Positions 44,773-53,385 of a stretch of 64,000 nt of DNA are shown one piece after another. The stretch lies in contig JAZNGM010000017.1 of the NCBI GenBank assembly GCA_045576455.1, positions 16,520 through 80,519 on the forward strand. Direction: 5' to 3'. Under the pieces are notes generated by a model. It made no database searches, was not told the origin of the DNA, and saw only the letters and a program-made list of their open reading frames with translations. The position numbers and the translations under genes were made by a program. The DNA comes from RGIG4034 sp045576455. Lineage in GTDB: Bacteria > Bacillota > Clostridia > Lachnospirales > Lachnospiraceae. Positions within the stretch are counted from its first letter, which is position 1; every line of letters starts with the position of its first letter.

Positions 44773-45289
44773 CATAAGTGTTCTTCTTTCAGAAGAGAAA
44801 GTGGATGAGAGAATTAAAGAACTCGGAGAAATGATAAGCAGGGATTATGCCGGTAAGACAGTGCATCTGGTATGCGTATTAAAGGGCGGAAGCTATTTTA
44901 TGTGTGAGCTTTCAAAACGTATAACCGTGCCGGTTTCACTTGATTTTATGTCGGTATCAAGCTATGGCGGTGATACAAAATCAAGCGGGGTAGTTAAGAT
45001 TGTTAAAGATTTGGACGAGCCGATAAAAGGAAAACATGTTATTGTCGTGGAAGATATTGTGGATTCGGGAAGAACGTTAAGTTATCTTCTTGAAATGCTC
45101 CGTGCAAGAGAACCGGAAAGTATGGCGCTTTGTACGTTGCTTGATAAGCCGTCAAGAAGAGTAGTTGACGTGAATGTTGATTATACAGGATTCCAGATTC
45201 CGGATGAATTTGTAGTAGGCTATGGTCTTGATTATGACCAGCAGTTTAGAAATCTTCCGTATATCGGAATTGTACATTTAGAAGACTAG
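44753..45289 (+). CDS. hprT: Hypoxanthine phosphoribosyltransferase
   Basis: 178 residues from the ATG at 44753, with AAGGAGG upstream; an in-frame ATG at 44729 lies deeper in tilS without a site. The PRPP loop VVEDIVDSGRTLSYLLEML and VCVLKGGSYFMCELSKRI are both present. It salvages hypoxanthine and guanine with PRPP. It overlaps the end of tilS by 20 bases; ftsH follows after 14 bases, an order conserved in Bacillota. Confidence 0.96.
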   Translation: MGKKVSNISVLLSEEKVDERIKELGEMISRDYAGKTVHLVCVLKGGSYFMCELSKRITVPVSLDFMSVSSYGGDTKSSGVVKIVKDLDEPIKGKHVIVVEDIVDSGRTLSYLLEMLRAREPESMALCTLLDKPSRRVVDVNVDYTGFQIPDEFVVGYGLDYDQQFRNLPYIGIVHLED

Positions 45290-45303
45290 AGAGGAGAAAA
45301 AAG

Positions 45304-47142
45304 TTGAATAAGAAGTCAAAGGGTGCCGGAAAGTACTTTATATTCATATTAATCTTATTGGGTATATGTGTCTGGATAAGTACGATGAATAAGGAAGAGG
45401 ATTCTTATGAATATAATATGTTGATAGAGGATCTTGAAGCCGGCAATGTAGAAACCGTAACCGTTCAGCCGAATAAGGAGACACCGACAGGTGTTGCCAA
45501 GGTAGAGCTTAAGGATGATACCTCCCATCTGTTATTTGCAACAGATATTAGTGAGATTGAACATGTTGTCAGAGGGTACAGCGAAGTAGAGTTGAAGGTC
45601 ACGGATTTACCGTCAACGAATTGGTTCCTTAAGTATTTCTTCCCAATATTGATAATGCTGGTAGTAATTGTATTTTTATTTGTAATGTTTACAGCCAGTC
45701 ATTCCGGCGGTGGCGGAAGCAATGCCAAAATGATGAATTTCGGTAAGAGCCGTGCAAGACTTGCCGTTAATAATACGATTACATTCCAGGATGTAGCCGG
45801 ATTAAGAGAAGAAAAAGAAGAATTATCTGAAATTGTGGATTTCTTAAAAGACCCACATAAGTATACAAAAGTTGGTGCGAGAATACCGAAGGGTATCCTG
45901 CTTGAGGGACCTCCGGGAACCGGTAAAACATTGCTTGCCAAAGCAATCGCCGGTGAGGCCAATGTTCCGTTCTTTACCATATCCGGTTCGGATTTCGTAG
46001 AGATGTTCGTTGGTGTAGGTGCATCCCGTGTGCGTGATTTATTTAGTGATGCGAAGAAGAATGCTCCTTGTATCGTATTTATTGACGAAATTGATGCTGT
46101 TGCAAGACGCCGTGGAACCGGTATGGGCGGCGGACATGATGAGCGTGAGCAGACCTTGAACCAGATGCTTGTAGAGATGGATGGTTTTGGCGTTAACGAA
46201 GGCATTATCGTCATGGCAGCAACTAACAGGGTTGATATTCTTGATCCTGCTATTTTAAGACCGGGCCGTTTCGACAGAAAGGTAAGCGTTGGTGCTCCGG
46301 ATGTCGGCGGACGTGAGGAAATTTTGCGTGTCCATGCGCGTAAGAAACCGCTTGGTGAAGATGTAGACCTTAAACAGATAGCACAGACGACAGCTGGCTT
46401 TACAGGCGCTGATCTTGAGAATTTATTAAATGAAGCAGCCATTCAGGCAGCAAAAGAAAACCGCCTTTTCATAACGATGGAGGATGTGAAGAAATCCTTT
46501 ATTAAAGTTGGAATCGGTTCTGAAAAGAAGAGTAGAATCATTTCTGATAAAGAAAAACGGATTACGGCATATCATGAAGCGGGACATGCAATTTTGTTCC
46601 ATCTTCTCCCGGATGTCGGACCTGTTTATACAGTTTCCATTATACCGACGGGACTTGGGGCAGCAGGATACACTATGCCGCTTCCTGAAAAGGATGAAAT
46701 GTTCCTTACAAAGAGCAAGATGCTACAGGATATTATGGTATCCCTCGGAGGACGTATAGCGGAGGAACTTATTTTCGGAGATATTACGACCGGTGCTTCC
46801 AATGATATTAAGGTAGCAACCAAAGAAGCACGCCGTATGGTAACACGTTACGGTATGTCTGATAGAATCGGTGTAATTAATTATGACGATGAAGACGATG
46901 CAGTATTTATCGGCCGTGACCTTGCGCATCCGCGAAGTCATAGTGAAGAAATGTCAGGTGAGATTGATAAAGAAGTTAAAGTAATTATTGATGATTGCTA
47001 TGACAAGGCTAAGGCAATGATTAAGGAAAATATGACAGTTCTTCATAACTGTGCAAAGCTTCTTCTTGAAAAAGAAAGAATAAACAGAGCAGAGTTTGAG
47101 GGCTTATTTGATGGAAACACAGAAAGCATTGTGCAAAATTAA
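45304..47142 (+). CDS. ftsH: ATP-dependent zinc metalloprotease FtsH
   Basis: 612 residues, starting at TTG with AGAGGAG upstream. TM helices at about 12-24 and 104-125 flank the external domain. The AAA module has Walker A GPPGTGKT (about 200), CIVFIDEIDAVARRRG (Walker B) and the RPGRFDRKVSVGAPD second-region-of-homology block; the protease has HEAGHAI with the zinc histidines and a later Asp in TTGASNDI. It degrades membrane and short-lived cytosolic proteins. Last gene of the tilS-hprT-ftsH group; a terminator follows 140 bases downstream. Confidence 0.98.
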   Translation: MNKKSKGAGKYFIFILILLGICVWISTMNKEEDSYEYNMLIEDLEAGNVETVTVQPNKETPTGVAKVELKDDTSHLLFATDISEIEHVVRGYSEVELKVTDLPSTNWFLKYFFPILIMLVVIVFLFVMFTASHSGGGGSNAKMMNFGKSRARLAVNNTITFQDVAGLREEKEELSEIVDFLKDPHKYTKVGARIPKGILLEGPPGTGKTLLAKAIAGEANVPFFTISGSDFVEMFVGVGASRVRDLFSDAKKNAPCIVFIDEIDAVARRRGTGMGGGHDEREQTLNQMLVEMDGFGVNEGIIVMAATNRVDILDPAILRPGRFDRKVSVGAPDVGGREEILRVHARKKPLGEDVDLKQIAQTTAGFTGADLENLLNEAAIQAAKENRLFITMEDVKKSFIKVGIGSEKKSRIISDKEKRITAYHEAGHAILFHLLPDVGPVYTVSIIPTGLGAAGYTMPLPEKDEMFLTKSKMLQDIMVSLGGRIAEELIFGDITTGASNDIKVATKEARRMVTRYGMSDRIGVINYDDEDDAVFIGRDLAHPRSHSEEMSGEIDKEVKVIIDDCYDKAKAMIKENMTVLHNCAKLLLEKERINRAEFEGLFDGNTESIVQN

Positions 47143-47283
47143 CAAAAACAACATGTGAAATTTGTAATATTTGTGAATCCTATGAATAGACTTTATAGGT
47201 ATGCTTTGTTACAATACAACATGTAACCCCCCCATATATTATATAGTTTTTGCTATACCCCATAAGTAAGAAATACCTTCTCT

Positions 47284-47320
47284 AAAAGAGCGCATCTTCG
47301 GATGTGCTCTTTTACCTTTT
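47284..47320 (+). terminator. Terminator after ftsH
   Basis: AAAAGAGCGCATC-TTCG-GATGTGCTCTTTT, a 13-bp stem (one G-T pair) with a TTCG tetraloop and T4. Confidence 0.9.
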
Positions 47321-47336
47321 GTGAATATGATAAGTC

Positions 47337-47365
47337 TTGCATTTTACATATAGATTGATTAAACT
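47337..47365 (+). promoter_or_regulatory. Candidate promoter of ugd
   Basis: TTGCAT (47337-47342), 17-base spacer and TAAACT (47360-47365), between the terminator and the gene. Confidence 0.5.
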
Positions 47366-47388
47366 ATAACTGTTAAGGAGTAAAAGGT

Positions 47389-48600
47389 ATGGAAAAAAAA
47401 TACAAAATTGCAGTAGCCGGAACAGGCTATGTAGGATTATCAAATGCCGTTTTATTATCACAGCATAATGAGGTAGTTGCAGTTGATATAATTCCGGAAA
47501 AAGTGGAAAAGATAAATAAGGGAATTTCTCCGATAGTTGATAAGGAAATAGAAGAATATCTTTCTAATCACAAATTGAATCTGCGTGCGACGACGGACGC
47601 TAAGGAAGCATACGAGGGTGCTGACTTTGTCATTATTTCAACGCCGACCAATTATGATCCTATTAAGAACTATTTTAATACATCTTCTGTAGAGGCAGTT
47701 ATTAAGTTAGTTAAGGAATATAATCCGGATGCTGTAATGGTAATTAAGTCAACTGTTCCTGTGGGTTATACAGAGAATATACGTAAGGAGCTTGATACGG
47801 AAAATGTTATTTTCAGTCCGGAGTTTTTACGTGAAGGAAGAGCACTTTATGATAATCTGTATCCAAGCCGTATTATAGTAGGAGCACCGCTTAATGATGA
47901 GAGATTGACAAAGGCTGCAGAGGTTTTTGCATCCTTATTAAAGCAGGGTGCGATTAAAGAGGACATTCCTGTTTTATATACGGATCTTACGGAAGCAGAG
48001 GCAGTTAAATTATTTGCGAACACCTATCTTGCACTTCGTGTAAGTTTCTTCAATGAGCTTGACACATATGCAGAAGTAAGAGGACTGAATACGAAGCAAA
48101 TTATTGAAGGAATCGGTTATGATCCGCGTATCGGAATGCATTACAATAATCCATCCTTTGGATATGGCGGTTATTGTCTTCCTAAAGATACGAAGCAGCT
48201 TCTTGCCAATTACCAGGATGTTCCGCAGAACATTGTGCAGGCGATAGTAGATTCAAACAGAACGCGTAAGGATTTTGTGTCCGACAGAATTCTTGAGCTC
48301 GCCGGATTCCCTAACAAGATACCGACAATTGGTATTTATCGTCTTACAATGAAAGCAGACTCGGATAACTTCCGTCAGTCGTCAATACAGGGTGTTATGA
48401 AGAGAATTAAGTCAAGAGGTGTTGAGGTTGTAATTTATGAGCCTACACTGGAAGATGAAACATTCTTCGGAAGCCGTGTAATACGCGATTTGGATGAATT
48501 TAAGGGAATGTGTGATGAAATCATAGCAAACCGTTTTTGTGATGATCTTGCTGATTGTGCAGATAAAGTGTATACGAGGGATATCTATTTCAGAGATTAA
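47389..48600 (+). CDS. ugd: UDP-glucose 6-dehydrogenase
   Basis: 403 residues. Rossmann GTGYVGLSNAVLL at residues 11-23, STPTNYDP, VIKSTVPVGYT, SPEFLREGRALYDNLYPSRIIVG, and the catalytic Cys in FGYGGYCLPKDTKQLL (about residue 264). It oxidises UDP-glucose to UDP-glucuronate, using two NAD, as a precursor of acidic polysaccharides. GDP-mannose dehydrogenase is the nearest alternative; the FLREG and GGYCLPKD blocks favour Ugd. AAGGAG precedes the start. It probably shares a transcript with the GH13 gene 23 bases on. Confidence 0.9.
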   Translation: MEKKYKIAVAGTGYVGLSNAVLLSQHNEVVAVDIIPEKVEKINKGISPIVDKEIEEYLSNHKLNLRATTDAKEAYEGADFVIISTPTNYDPIKNYFNTSSVEAVIKLVKEYNPDAVMVIKSTVPVGYTENIRKELDTENVIFSPEFLREGRALYDNLYPSRIIVGAPLNDERLTKAAEVFASLLKQGAIKEDIPVLYTDLTEAEAVKLFANTYLALRVSFFNELDTYAEVRGLNTKQIIEGIGYDPRIGMHYNNPSFGYGGYCLPKDTKQLLANYQDVPQNIVQAIVDSNRTRKDFVSDRILELAGFPNKIPTIGIYRLTMKADSDNFRQSSIQGVMKRIKSRGVEVVIYEPTLEDETFFGSRVIRDLDEFKGMCDEIIANRFCDDLADCADKVYTRDIYFRD

Positions 48601-48623
48601 TACAATGATTGCATGAGGCAGAT

Positions 48624-50798
48624 ATGGATTTTGATCGTTTTTTAAAAGCAGAGCAACAGCAAATGTATATTACAGGTATGAGACCTGTGCTCGATAAAAA
48701 GGCATTATTTTCGGATATGACTGCGGATTATGTGTCACCATGTGAACCGCAGCCGTATTCGCTTGTTACTGTTAGATTCCGCGCGGCAAGAAATAATATT
48801 GACCGCGTTTTTTTCGTGTCACAAAATCAGGAAGAGATGATGTTAAAGGAGAAGGAAGATTCTCTTTTCGAATATTTTTCAATCGATGTATTTGTAGAAG
48901 ATAATCGGTTTGAATACTACTTTAAAGTAGTGTCCGGCCGTATTACCTGCTACTATGATAAGCGTGGAGTTGTAAAAGTGCCGGATGCACATTACAATTT
49001 CTTCCTTTTGCCGGGATTCTCTACGCCGGAATGGGCAAAAGGTGCGGTTATGTATCAGATATATGTGGACAGATTTTATAACGGTGATGAAACTAATGAT
49101 GTTTTAGACCATGAATATACTTATATTAATGAACATACGGAAAGAGTAACAGATTGGTATAAGTATCCGGCTACCATGGGAGTCAGGGAGTTTTATGGCG
49201 GTGATTTGCAGGGCGTACTGGATAAACTTGATTATCTGGAAGAGTTGGGCATAGATGTTATTTACTTTAATCCTCTTTTTGTATCCCCTTCCAATCATAA
49301 ATATGACATTCAGGATTATGATAATATTGACCCGCATATTGGTAAGATAGTAGAGGATGCGGGCGAGCTTTTAAATGCAGGTGACAGGGATAACAGTCAT
49401 GCAACACGTTATATTAACCGTGTGACAAATAAAGCTAATCTTGATGCCAGCAATGAACTGTTTGCTAAAGTAGTGGAAGAAGCGCATAAGAGAGGTATGA
49501 AGGTTATTCTTGATGGTGTGTTTAATCATTGCGGTTCTTTTAATAAATGGCTTGACCGTGAACGCATTTATGAAAATGCACCGGGGTATGAAAAAGGTGC
49601 GTATGTAAGTGAAAACAGTCCGTACAGGAATTATTTTGATTTTACGCAGCACGGATGGCCGTACAATCCGCACTATAATGGCTGGTGGGGACACGATACG
49701 TTACCGAAATTGAATTATGAGGCGTCAAAAGACCTTTACGATTATATATTATATATTGGACAAAAATGGGTGTCAGAACCGTATAATTGTGATGGTTGGC
49801 GTCTTGATGTGGCTGCCGATTTAGGACATACGCCGGAGTTTAATCATAAATTCTGGGCAGATTTCAGAAAGGCGGTTAAGGCGGCTAATCCAAATGCCAT
49901 AATACTGGCAGAGCATTATGGAAGTGCAGCGGATTGGCTTAATGGTAAAGAATGGGATTCCGTAATGAATTATGATGCCTTCATGGAGCCTTTAACCTGG
50001 TTCCTTACCGGTATGCAGAAGCATAGTGATGATTTCAGACAGGATTTGTTGGGGAATGCAGATAATTTCTGGGGTGCTATGAATTATCATAATGCATGTT
50101 TTACACAGTCTTCGTTAGCAGTTACGATGAATGAGCTTTCTAATCACGACCATTCCCGTTTTTTAACAAGAACAAACCGAAGAGTCGGAAGGACTAATAC
50201 ACTTGGACCGCAGGCGGCAAATGAAGGCATAAATAAAGCGGTAATGCGTGAAGCAGTACTGGTTCAGATGACTTGGACCGGTGCACCTACGATATATTAT
50301 GGTGATGAGGCAGGCTTATGTGGCTTTACGGATCCGGATAACAGACGTACGTATCCGTGGGGACAAGAAGACCATGAGATGATTGATTTCCATAAGCAGA
50401 TGATCCGTATTCATAAGGAGAATCCTGAAATATTAAACGGCTCCATTAAGTATATGGGACATGATTTTAATTATCTGGCTTACGGAAGATTCAACAATGA
50501 AGGAAGAAGTATCGTTTTAGTCAATAATGGTGATAATGCCATTACAAAAGAAGTATATGTATACGATGTGGGAGTTCCGAAGGAAGCTGTGCTTAAACAG
50601 CTGATCGAGACGAATGAAAACGGTTTTTCCACAGAGATTAAGATGTATCCGGTTGTAAACGGCAAGATAACGATTACGCTGCCAAAAACATCGGCGGTTG
50701 TGCTTACGCACAAGGGAGAGATACCGGGAACTGCAGATAATAAATTGCCGGAAATGGAAGACGTGTACAACACTAAAAAATTCTTGCAATTTGATTAA
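48624..50798 (+). CDS. Intracellular GH13 alpha-glucanase (neopullulanase/cyclomaltodextrinase-like)
   Basis: 724 residues from the ATG at 48624, with GAGG 5 bases upstream; an in-frame TTG at 48609 has no site. No signal peptide, so cytosolic. The N-terminal 130 residues look like a CBM34-type beta domain. The barrel has VMYQIYVDRFYNGD, VIYFNPLFVSPSNHKYD, KVILDGVFNHCG, the nucleophile Asp in CDGWRLDVAAD, the acid Glu in IILAEHYG and NHDHSRF. It should cut alpha-1,4 (and perhaps 1,6) links of imported maltodextrins or cyclodextrins; the exact specificity is not readable. Confidence 0.9.
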   Translation: MDFDRFLKAEQQQMYITGMRPVLDKKALFSDMTADYVSPCEPQPYSLVTVRFRAARNNIDRVFFVSQNQEEMMLKEKEDSLFEYFSIDVFVEDNRFEYYFKVVSGRITCYYDKRGVVKVPDAHYNFFLLPGFSTPEWAKGAVMYQIYVDRFYNGDETNDVLDHEYTYINEHTERVTDWYKYPATMGVREFYGGDLQGVLDKLDYLEELGIDVIYFNPLFVSPSNHKYDIQDYDNIDPHIGKIVEDAGELLNAGDRDNSHATRYINRVTNKANLDASNELFAKVVEEAHKRGMKVILDGVFNHCGSFNKWLDRERIYENAPGYEKGAYVSENSPYRNYFDFTQHGWPYNPHYNGWWGHDTLPKLNYEASKDLYDYILYIGQKWVSEPYNCDGWRLDVAADLGHTPEFNHKFWADFRKAVKAANPNAIILAEHYGSAADWLNGKEWDSVMNYDAFMEPLTWFLTGMQKHSDDFRQDLLGNADNFWGAMNYHNACFTQSSLAVTMNELSNHDHSRFLTRTNRRVGRTNTLGPQAANEGINKAVMREAVLVQMTWTGAPTIYYGDEAGLCGFTDPDNRRTYPWGQEDHEMIDFHKQMIRIHKENPEILNGSIKYMGHDFNYLAYGRFNNEGRSIVLVNNGDNAITKEVYVYDVGVPKEAVLKQLIETNENGFSTEIKMYPVVNGKITITLPKTSAVVLTHKGEIPGTADNKLPEMEDVYNTKKFLQFD

Positions 50799-50858
50799 TA
50801 CTATGATAACATAACTACTTGTCAGGGTTGAAAAAATGAGTTTTCAGCTCTGAAACAT

Positions 50859-50940
50859 GGATGGATTCCCGAGTGGCCAAAGGGGACAGACTGTAAATCT
50901 GCTGCAAATTGCTTCGGTGGTTCGAATCCACCTCCATCCA
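50859..50940 (+). tRNA. tRNA-Tyr (GTA)
   Basis: Acceptor GGATGGA pairs with TCCATCC; the anticodon loop CTGTAAA gives GTA between CAGA and TCTG; the variable arm is long, as in bacterial tRNA-Tyr; the T arm is GGTGG-TTCGAAT-CCACC. 82 nt, with no encoded CCA. Confidence 0.95.
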
Positions 50941-50979
50941 TTTCGTATTACTTAATATGGTAATACGAATTAATAAGTC

Positions 50980-51063
50980 GCCGGCGTGGCGGAACTGGCA
51001 GACGCGCAGGACTTAAAATCCTGTTGTGGCAACACAGTACCGGTTCGATTCCGGTCGCCGGCA
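50980..51063 (+). tRNA. tRNA-Leu (TAA)
   Basis: Acceptor GCCGGCG pairs with CGCCGGC; loop CTTAAAA between CAGGA and TCCTG gives anticodon TAA; a long variable arm is present; the T arm is ACCGG-TTCGATT-CCGGT. 84 nt, no encoded CCA. Confidence 0.95.
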
Positions 51064-51105
51064 TAAGAAAAAGACAGTACCGTAAGGGGCTGTCTTTTTC
51101 TTATG
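51062..51105 (+). terminator. Terminator after the tRNA-Tyr/tRNA-Leu pair
   Basis: CATAAGAAAAAGACAG pairs with CTGTCTTTTTCTTATG. The 16-bp stem begins at the last bases of tRNA-Leu. Confidence 0.88.
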
Positions 51106-51175
51106 CCCCTAGAAACGGAATCATAAAGAATGTTTTAGAAATCAAGTTTTGTCACTAATAGGAAATTTGTAAAAT

Positions 51176-51204
51176 TTGGCAAAAATTTATATTTGTGTTA
51201 GAGT
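51176..51204 (+). promoter_or_regulatory. Promoter of the repeat lipoprotein gene
   Basis: TTGGCA (51176-51181), 17-base spacer, TAGAGT (51199-51204). Confidence 0.55.
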
Positions 51205-51242
51205 ATGGGTATGGGGTTTAATTTTTCTTAGGAGGCTTACAA

Positions 51243-52616
51243 ATGAAAAAAAGAGTATTGGTTACAATGGTTTTTATCTTTTTACTTTCCATTTCATTAA
51301 CCGGATGTGGTCACGAGCATAGTTATACTTATGCTCCGAATAATGATGGCACACATTCTATTACTTGTGCGGGAGAAAAGTGTGAATATGCTGAAAGTGC
51401 AGCATGTGAATATTCAGCAGATTATGTATGCGAAATCTGTGGATACAAACACGACCACGCCTATGCTTATTCGATAAATGGGGATAGGACACATACAATT
51501 ACTTGTTCGGTAGATGGGTGCGAATATACCAACACCGAGAATTGTATTTATAATGCAGAGTATGTATGCGAAACTTGTGGACATAAACATGAACACACCT
51601 ATGCTTATGCAATTAATGAGGATGGAACACATACTATTACTTGCCAAACAGAAGAGTGTGAGTATAGCACAACTGAGAATTGTACTTATTCGAAAGAGTG
51701 CATATGTGAGGTTTGTGGGTTCGTTCATGAACACAATATAGTGATAACAAGCAATACAGATGGAACGCACAATAAGACATGTGATACTTGCGATTTTAAC
51801 GAAACTGTATCTTGTGTGTTAAATGAAGAATTTGTATGTACCGAATGTGCATGGACCCATGAACACAATTTGGCATGTGAATCTGTAGGAGATGGAACAC
51901 ACAATGTAACTTGTACTTTTGAGTGTTGCCCATATACAAACAATGAAAAGTGTGTAAACAATGATTATCGTTGCGATGCCTGTGGTTATGAGTTCCCTAA
52001 ATGGACAGTGGAAAAAAGAGACGCCAAGACATACTATGCGAGAAAGAAATTGAAGGTTTACACAGAACCCAGTACTGATTCCGAAGTTGTAAAAACTCTG
52101 TCAGTGGATGATTCGATTGTCTGTGTAGGAGTGGTAAAAAAATATAAAGGCAAGAATGTATGGTTCTATCAAACGGATGAAGGATATTTTGTGGAACAAG
52201 ATAGTAAACCCAAAGCATCCGGATTGAAAAATTTATGTCCTGCAAAATCTAATCAAGTATATGTTTTCGAGTTTTATCCGAGAATTCAAGATTATGATAA
52301 TCTTAAGTTTGAAGCAGTCTATAATTCTATTGATGAAGCTTTAATCGACTTAACCGGACATGACAGAGAGTGGTATAAAACTAACTGGGAGTATGATCCA
52401 TTAGATATGTGGGGAAGGGATGTATATCATTCTCCCAAAAGGGTTATCGAATATTATACAACTGAAGATGGATACACTTTCCCCTATAAATCGGTATCAG
52501 ACGGAACAATATACATAGATAAAGAGGGAGTAGTATCAAGCTATGCTTACGGCGGATTTGATGAAGAAGGTAATTGGAGTGTGGAAAGAGGAGTGTCTTA
52601 TCGCTTCGATTACTAA
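51243..52616 (+). CDS. Lipoprotein with five Cys/His-rich tandem repeats and an SH3-like domain
   Basis: 457 residues, with lipobox LTGC-G at about residue 22. From about 24 to 250 come five repeats of roughly 40-46 residues built on His-Glu-His ... Asp-Gly-Thr-His ... Thr-Cys ... Cys ... Cys ... Val-Cys-Glu-x-Cys-Gly; each unit has about four to five Cys and three His, so each may hold zinc. After about 265 comes an SH3-like stretch (KLKVYTEPSTDSEVVKTLSVDDS) and an unknown C-terminal domain. The gene is alone, with its own promoter, between tRNA-Leu and a tRNA remnant. GGAGG precedes the start. Similar Cys/His repeat lipoproteins occur in gut Firmicutes, but I know of no assigned function. 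Confidence 0.72.
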   Translation: MKKRVLVTMVFIFLLSISLTGCGHEHSYTYAPNNDGTHSITCAGEKCEYAESAACEYSADYVCEICGYKHDHAYAYSINGDRTHTITCSVDGCEYTNTENCIYNAEYVCETCGHKHEHTYAYAINEDGTHTITCQTEECEYSTTENCTYSKECICEVCGFVHEHNIVITSNTDGTHNKTCDTCDFNETVSCVLNEEFVCTECAWTHEHNLACESVGDGTHNVTCTFECCPYTNNEKCVNNDYRCDACGYEFPKWTVEKRDAKTYYARKKLKVYTEPSTDSEVVKTLSVDDSIVCVGVVKKYKGKNVWFYQTDEGYFVEQDSKPKASGLKNLCPAKSNQVYVFEFYPRIQDYDNLKFEAVYNSIDEALIDLTGHDREWYKTNWEYDPLDMWGRDVYHSPKRVIEYYTTEDGYTFPYKSVSDGTIYIDKEGVVSSYAYGGFDEEGNWSVERGVSYRFDY

Positions 52617-52714
52617 AGGATAGAAAACATCCCCATTATATCAGGCATAATGGGGATGTATGCAAACTTAACTTGGAAGTTGTAATAGCTCCTTTCTTCG
52701 AGGGTTTTTCGAAT

Positions 52715-52744
52715 ACCGTGCCGGTTCAAGTCCGGTCACCAGAA
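52715..52744 (+). repeat. tRNA 3'-end remnant (T arm)
   Basis: CCGGTTCAAGTCCGG (52721-52735) is a complete T arm, followed by TCACCAGA. The 28 bases ending at 52744 match the 3' end of tRNA-Leu at 51036-51063 at about 21 positions. No acceptor, D or anticodon arm can be found upstream, so it is a fragment. Confidence 0.6.
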
Positions 52745-52757
52745 GTAAAACTTGATG

Positions 52758-52799
52758 AGAGAAATACAGCAGAAATGCCGTATTTCTCTTATTTTTTTG
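52758..52799 (+). terminator. Terminator downstream of the tRNA remnant
   Basis: GAGAAATAC (52759-52767) pairs with GTATTTCTC (52780-52788), then TTATTTTTTT. Confidence 0.88.
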
Positions 52800-52975
52800 C
52801 GCGAGTAATGATGAGAATGCCACATTTATACGATATTCCTCGGGGATGTGTTTCATCTGGGTGGAATATTAGAATGGCTTTAGAAACAAAATGGTGGAGA
52901 AAAAATATATCTATGACATCTACTTTGGTAGCTTTTCTTTTTTCTACATGATAACCAGCAATAGAAAAATTATAC

Positions 52976-53036
52976 TTGACAAATATATCGCAGTGCAATA
53001 TACTAAGCACAACGATATATCGAAGTGCGTTATAGT
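52976..53036 (+). promoter_or_regulatory. PadR-type operator and promoter
   Basis: TTGACA (52976-52981), a 17-base spacer and TATACT (52999-53004) form a strong promoter. ATATCGCAGTGC lies inside the spacer and ATATCGAAGTGC occurs again just downstream, with GCAC in between on the other side; these repeats fit a PadR-family operator placed to block RNA polymerase. The 52617-53068 gap holds nothing else beyond the tRNA remnant and terminator. Confidence 0.7.
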
Positions 53037-53068
53037 AAAAAGAGAATATATAGAAGGGAAAGAGTTGT

Positions 53069-53383
53069 ATGGATACTCATATTAAAAAAGTTTATGTTCC
53101 AATGACGGAAACAGGATTTTATATTTTGTTATGTTTGCAAAAACCCAATCATGGATATGGGATTGTACAGATGGTAGAAAGCTTAACAGAGGGAGAGATA
53201 CGATTAAGTCCTGGAACTATGTATGGAAGTTTGTCAAAAATGGAGAAAGACGGCTTGATTCGTTTTATTCGTGAGGAAGAGAAGCGCAAACTATACACCA
53301 TTACTGATTTGGGCACAGAGATATTGCAGTTAGAATTAAAACGAATCCGACGATTATATAAAAATTCACAGGAGGTCATCTGA
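53069..53383 (+). CDS. PadR-family transcriptional regulator
   Basis: 104 residues. The winged helix has MTETGFYILLCLQKPNHGYGIVQMVE, ...GEIRLSPGTMYGSLSKMEKDGLIRFI and KLYTITDLGTEIL, all PadR marks. It most likely represses its own operon through the repeats at 52976-53036, and a ligand (often an antibiotic or phenolic) would release it. The DUF2812 gene follows after 2 bases, a common pairing. Confidence 0.92.
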   Translation: MDTHIKKVYVPMTETGFYILLCLQKPNHGYGIVQMVESLTEGEIRLSPGTMYGSLSKMEKDGLIRFIREEEKRKLYTITDLGTEILQLELKRIRRLYKNSQEVI

Positions 53384-53385
53384 GT

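Noticed and set aside
45699..46442. A 247-codon minus-strand frame inside ftsH
   Set aside because: ftsH is full length with every AAA and protease motif; the antisense frame is a shadow of its codon use.
52668..52856. A minus-strand frame reading VTGLEPARYSKNPRR
   Set aside because: A known kind of false protein produced by translating tRNA arms and the terminator backwards.
52574..52951. A 125-codon plus-strand frame after the repeat lipoprotein
   Set aside because: It overlaps the lipoprotein end, then runs through a tRNA T arm and a terminator; the FSNTVPVQVRSPEV part is simply translated tRNA sequence. No ribosome site or family.
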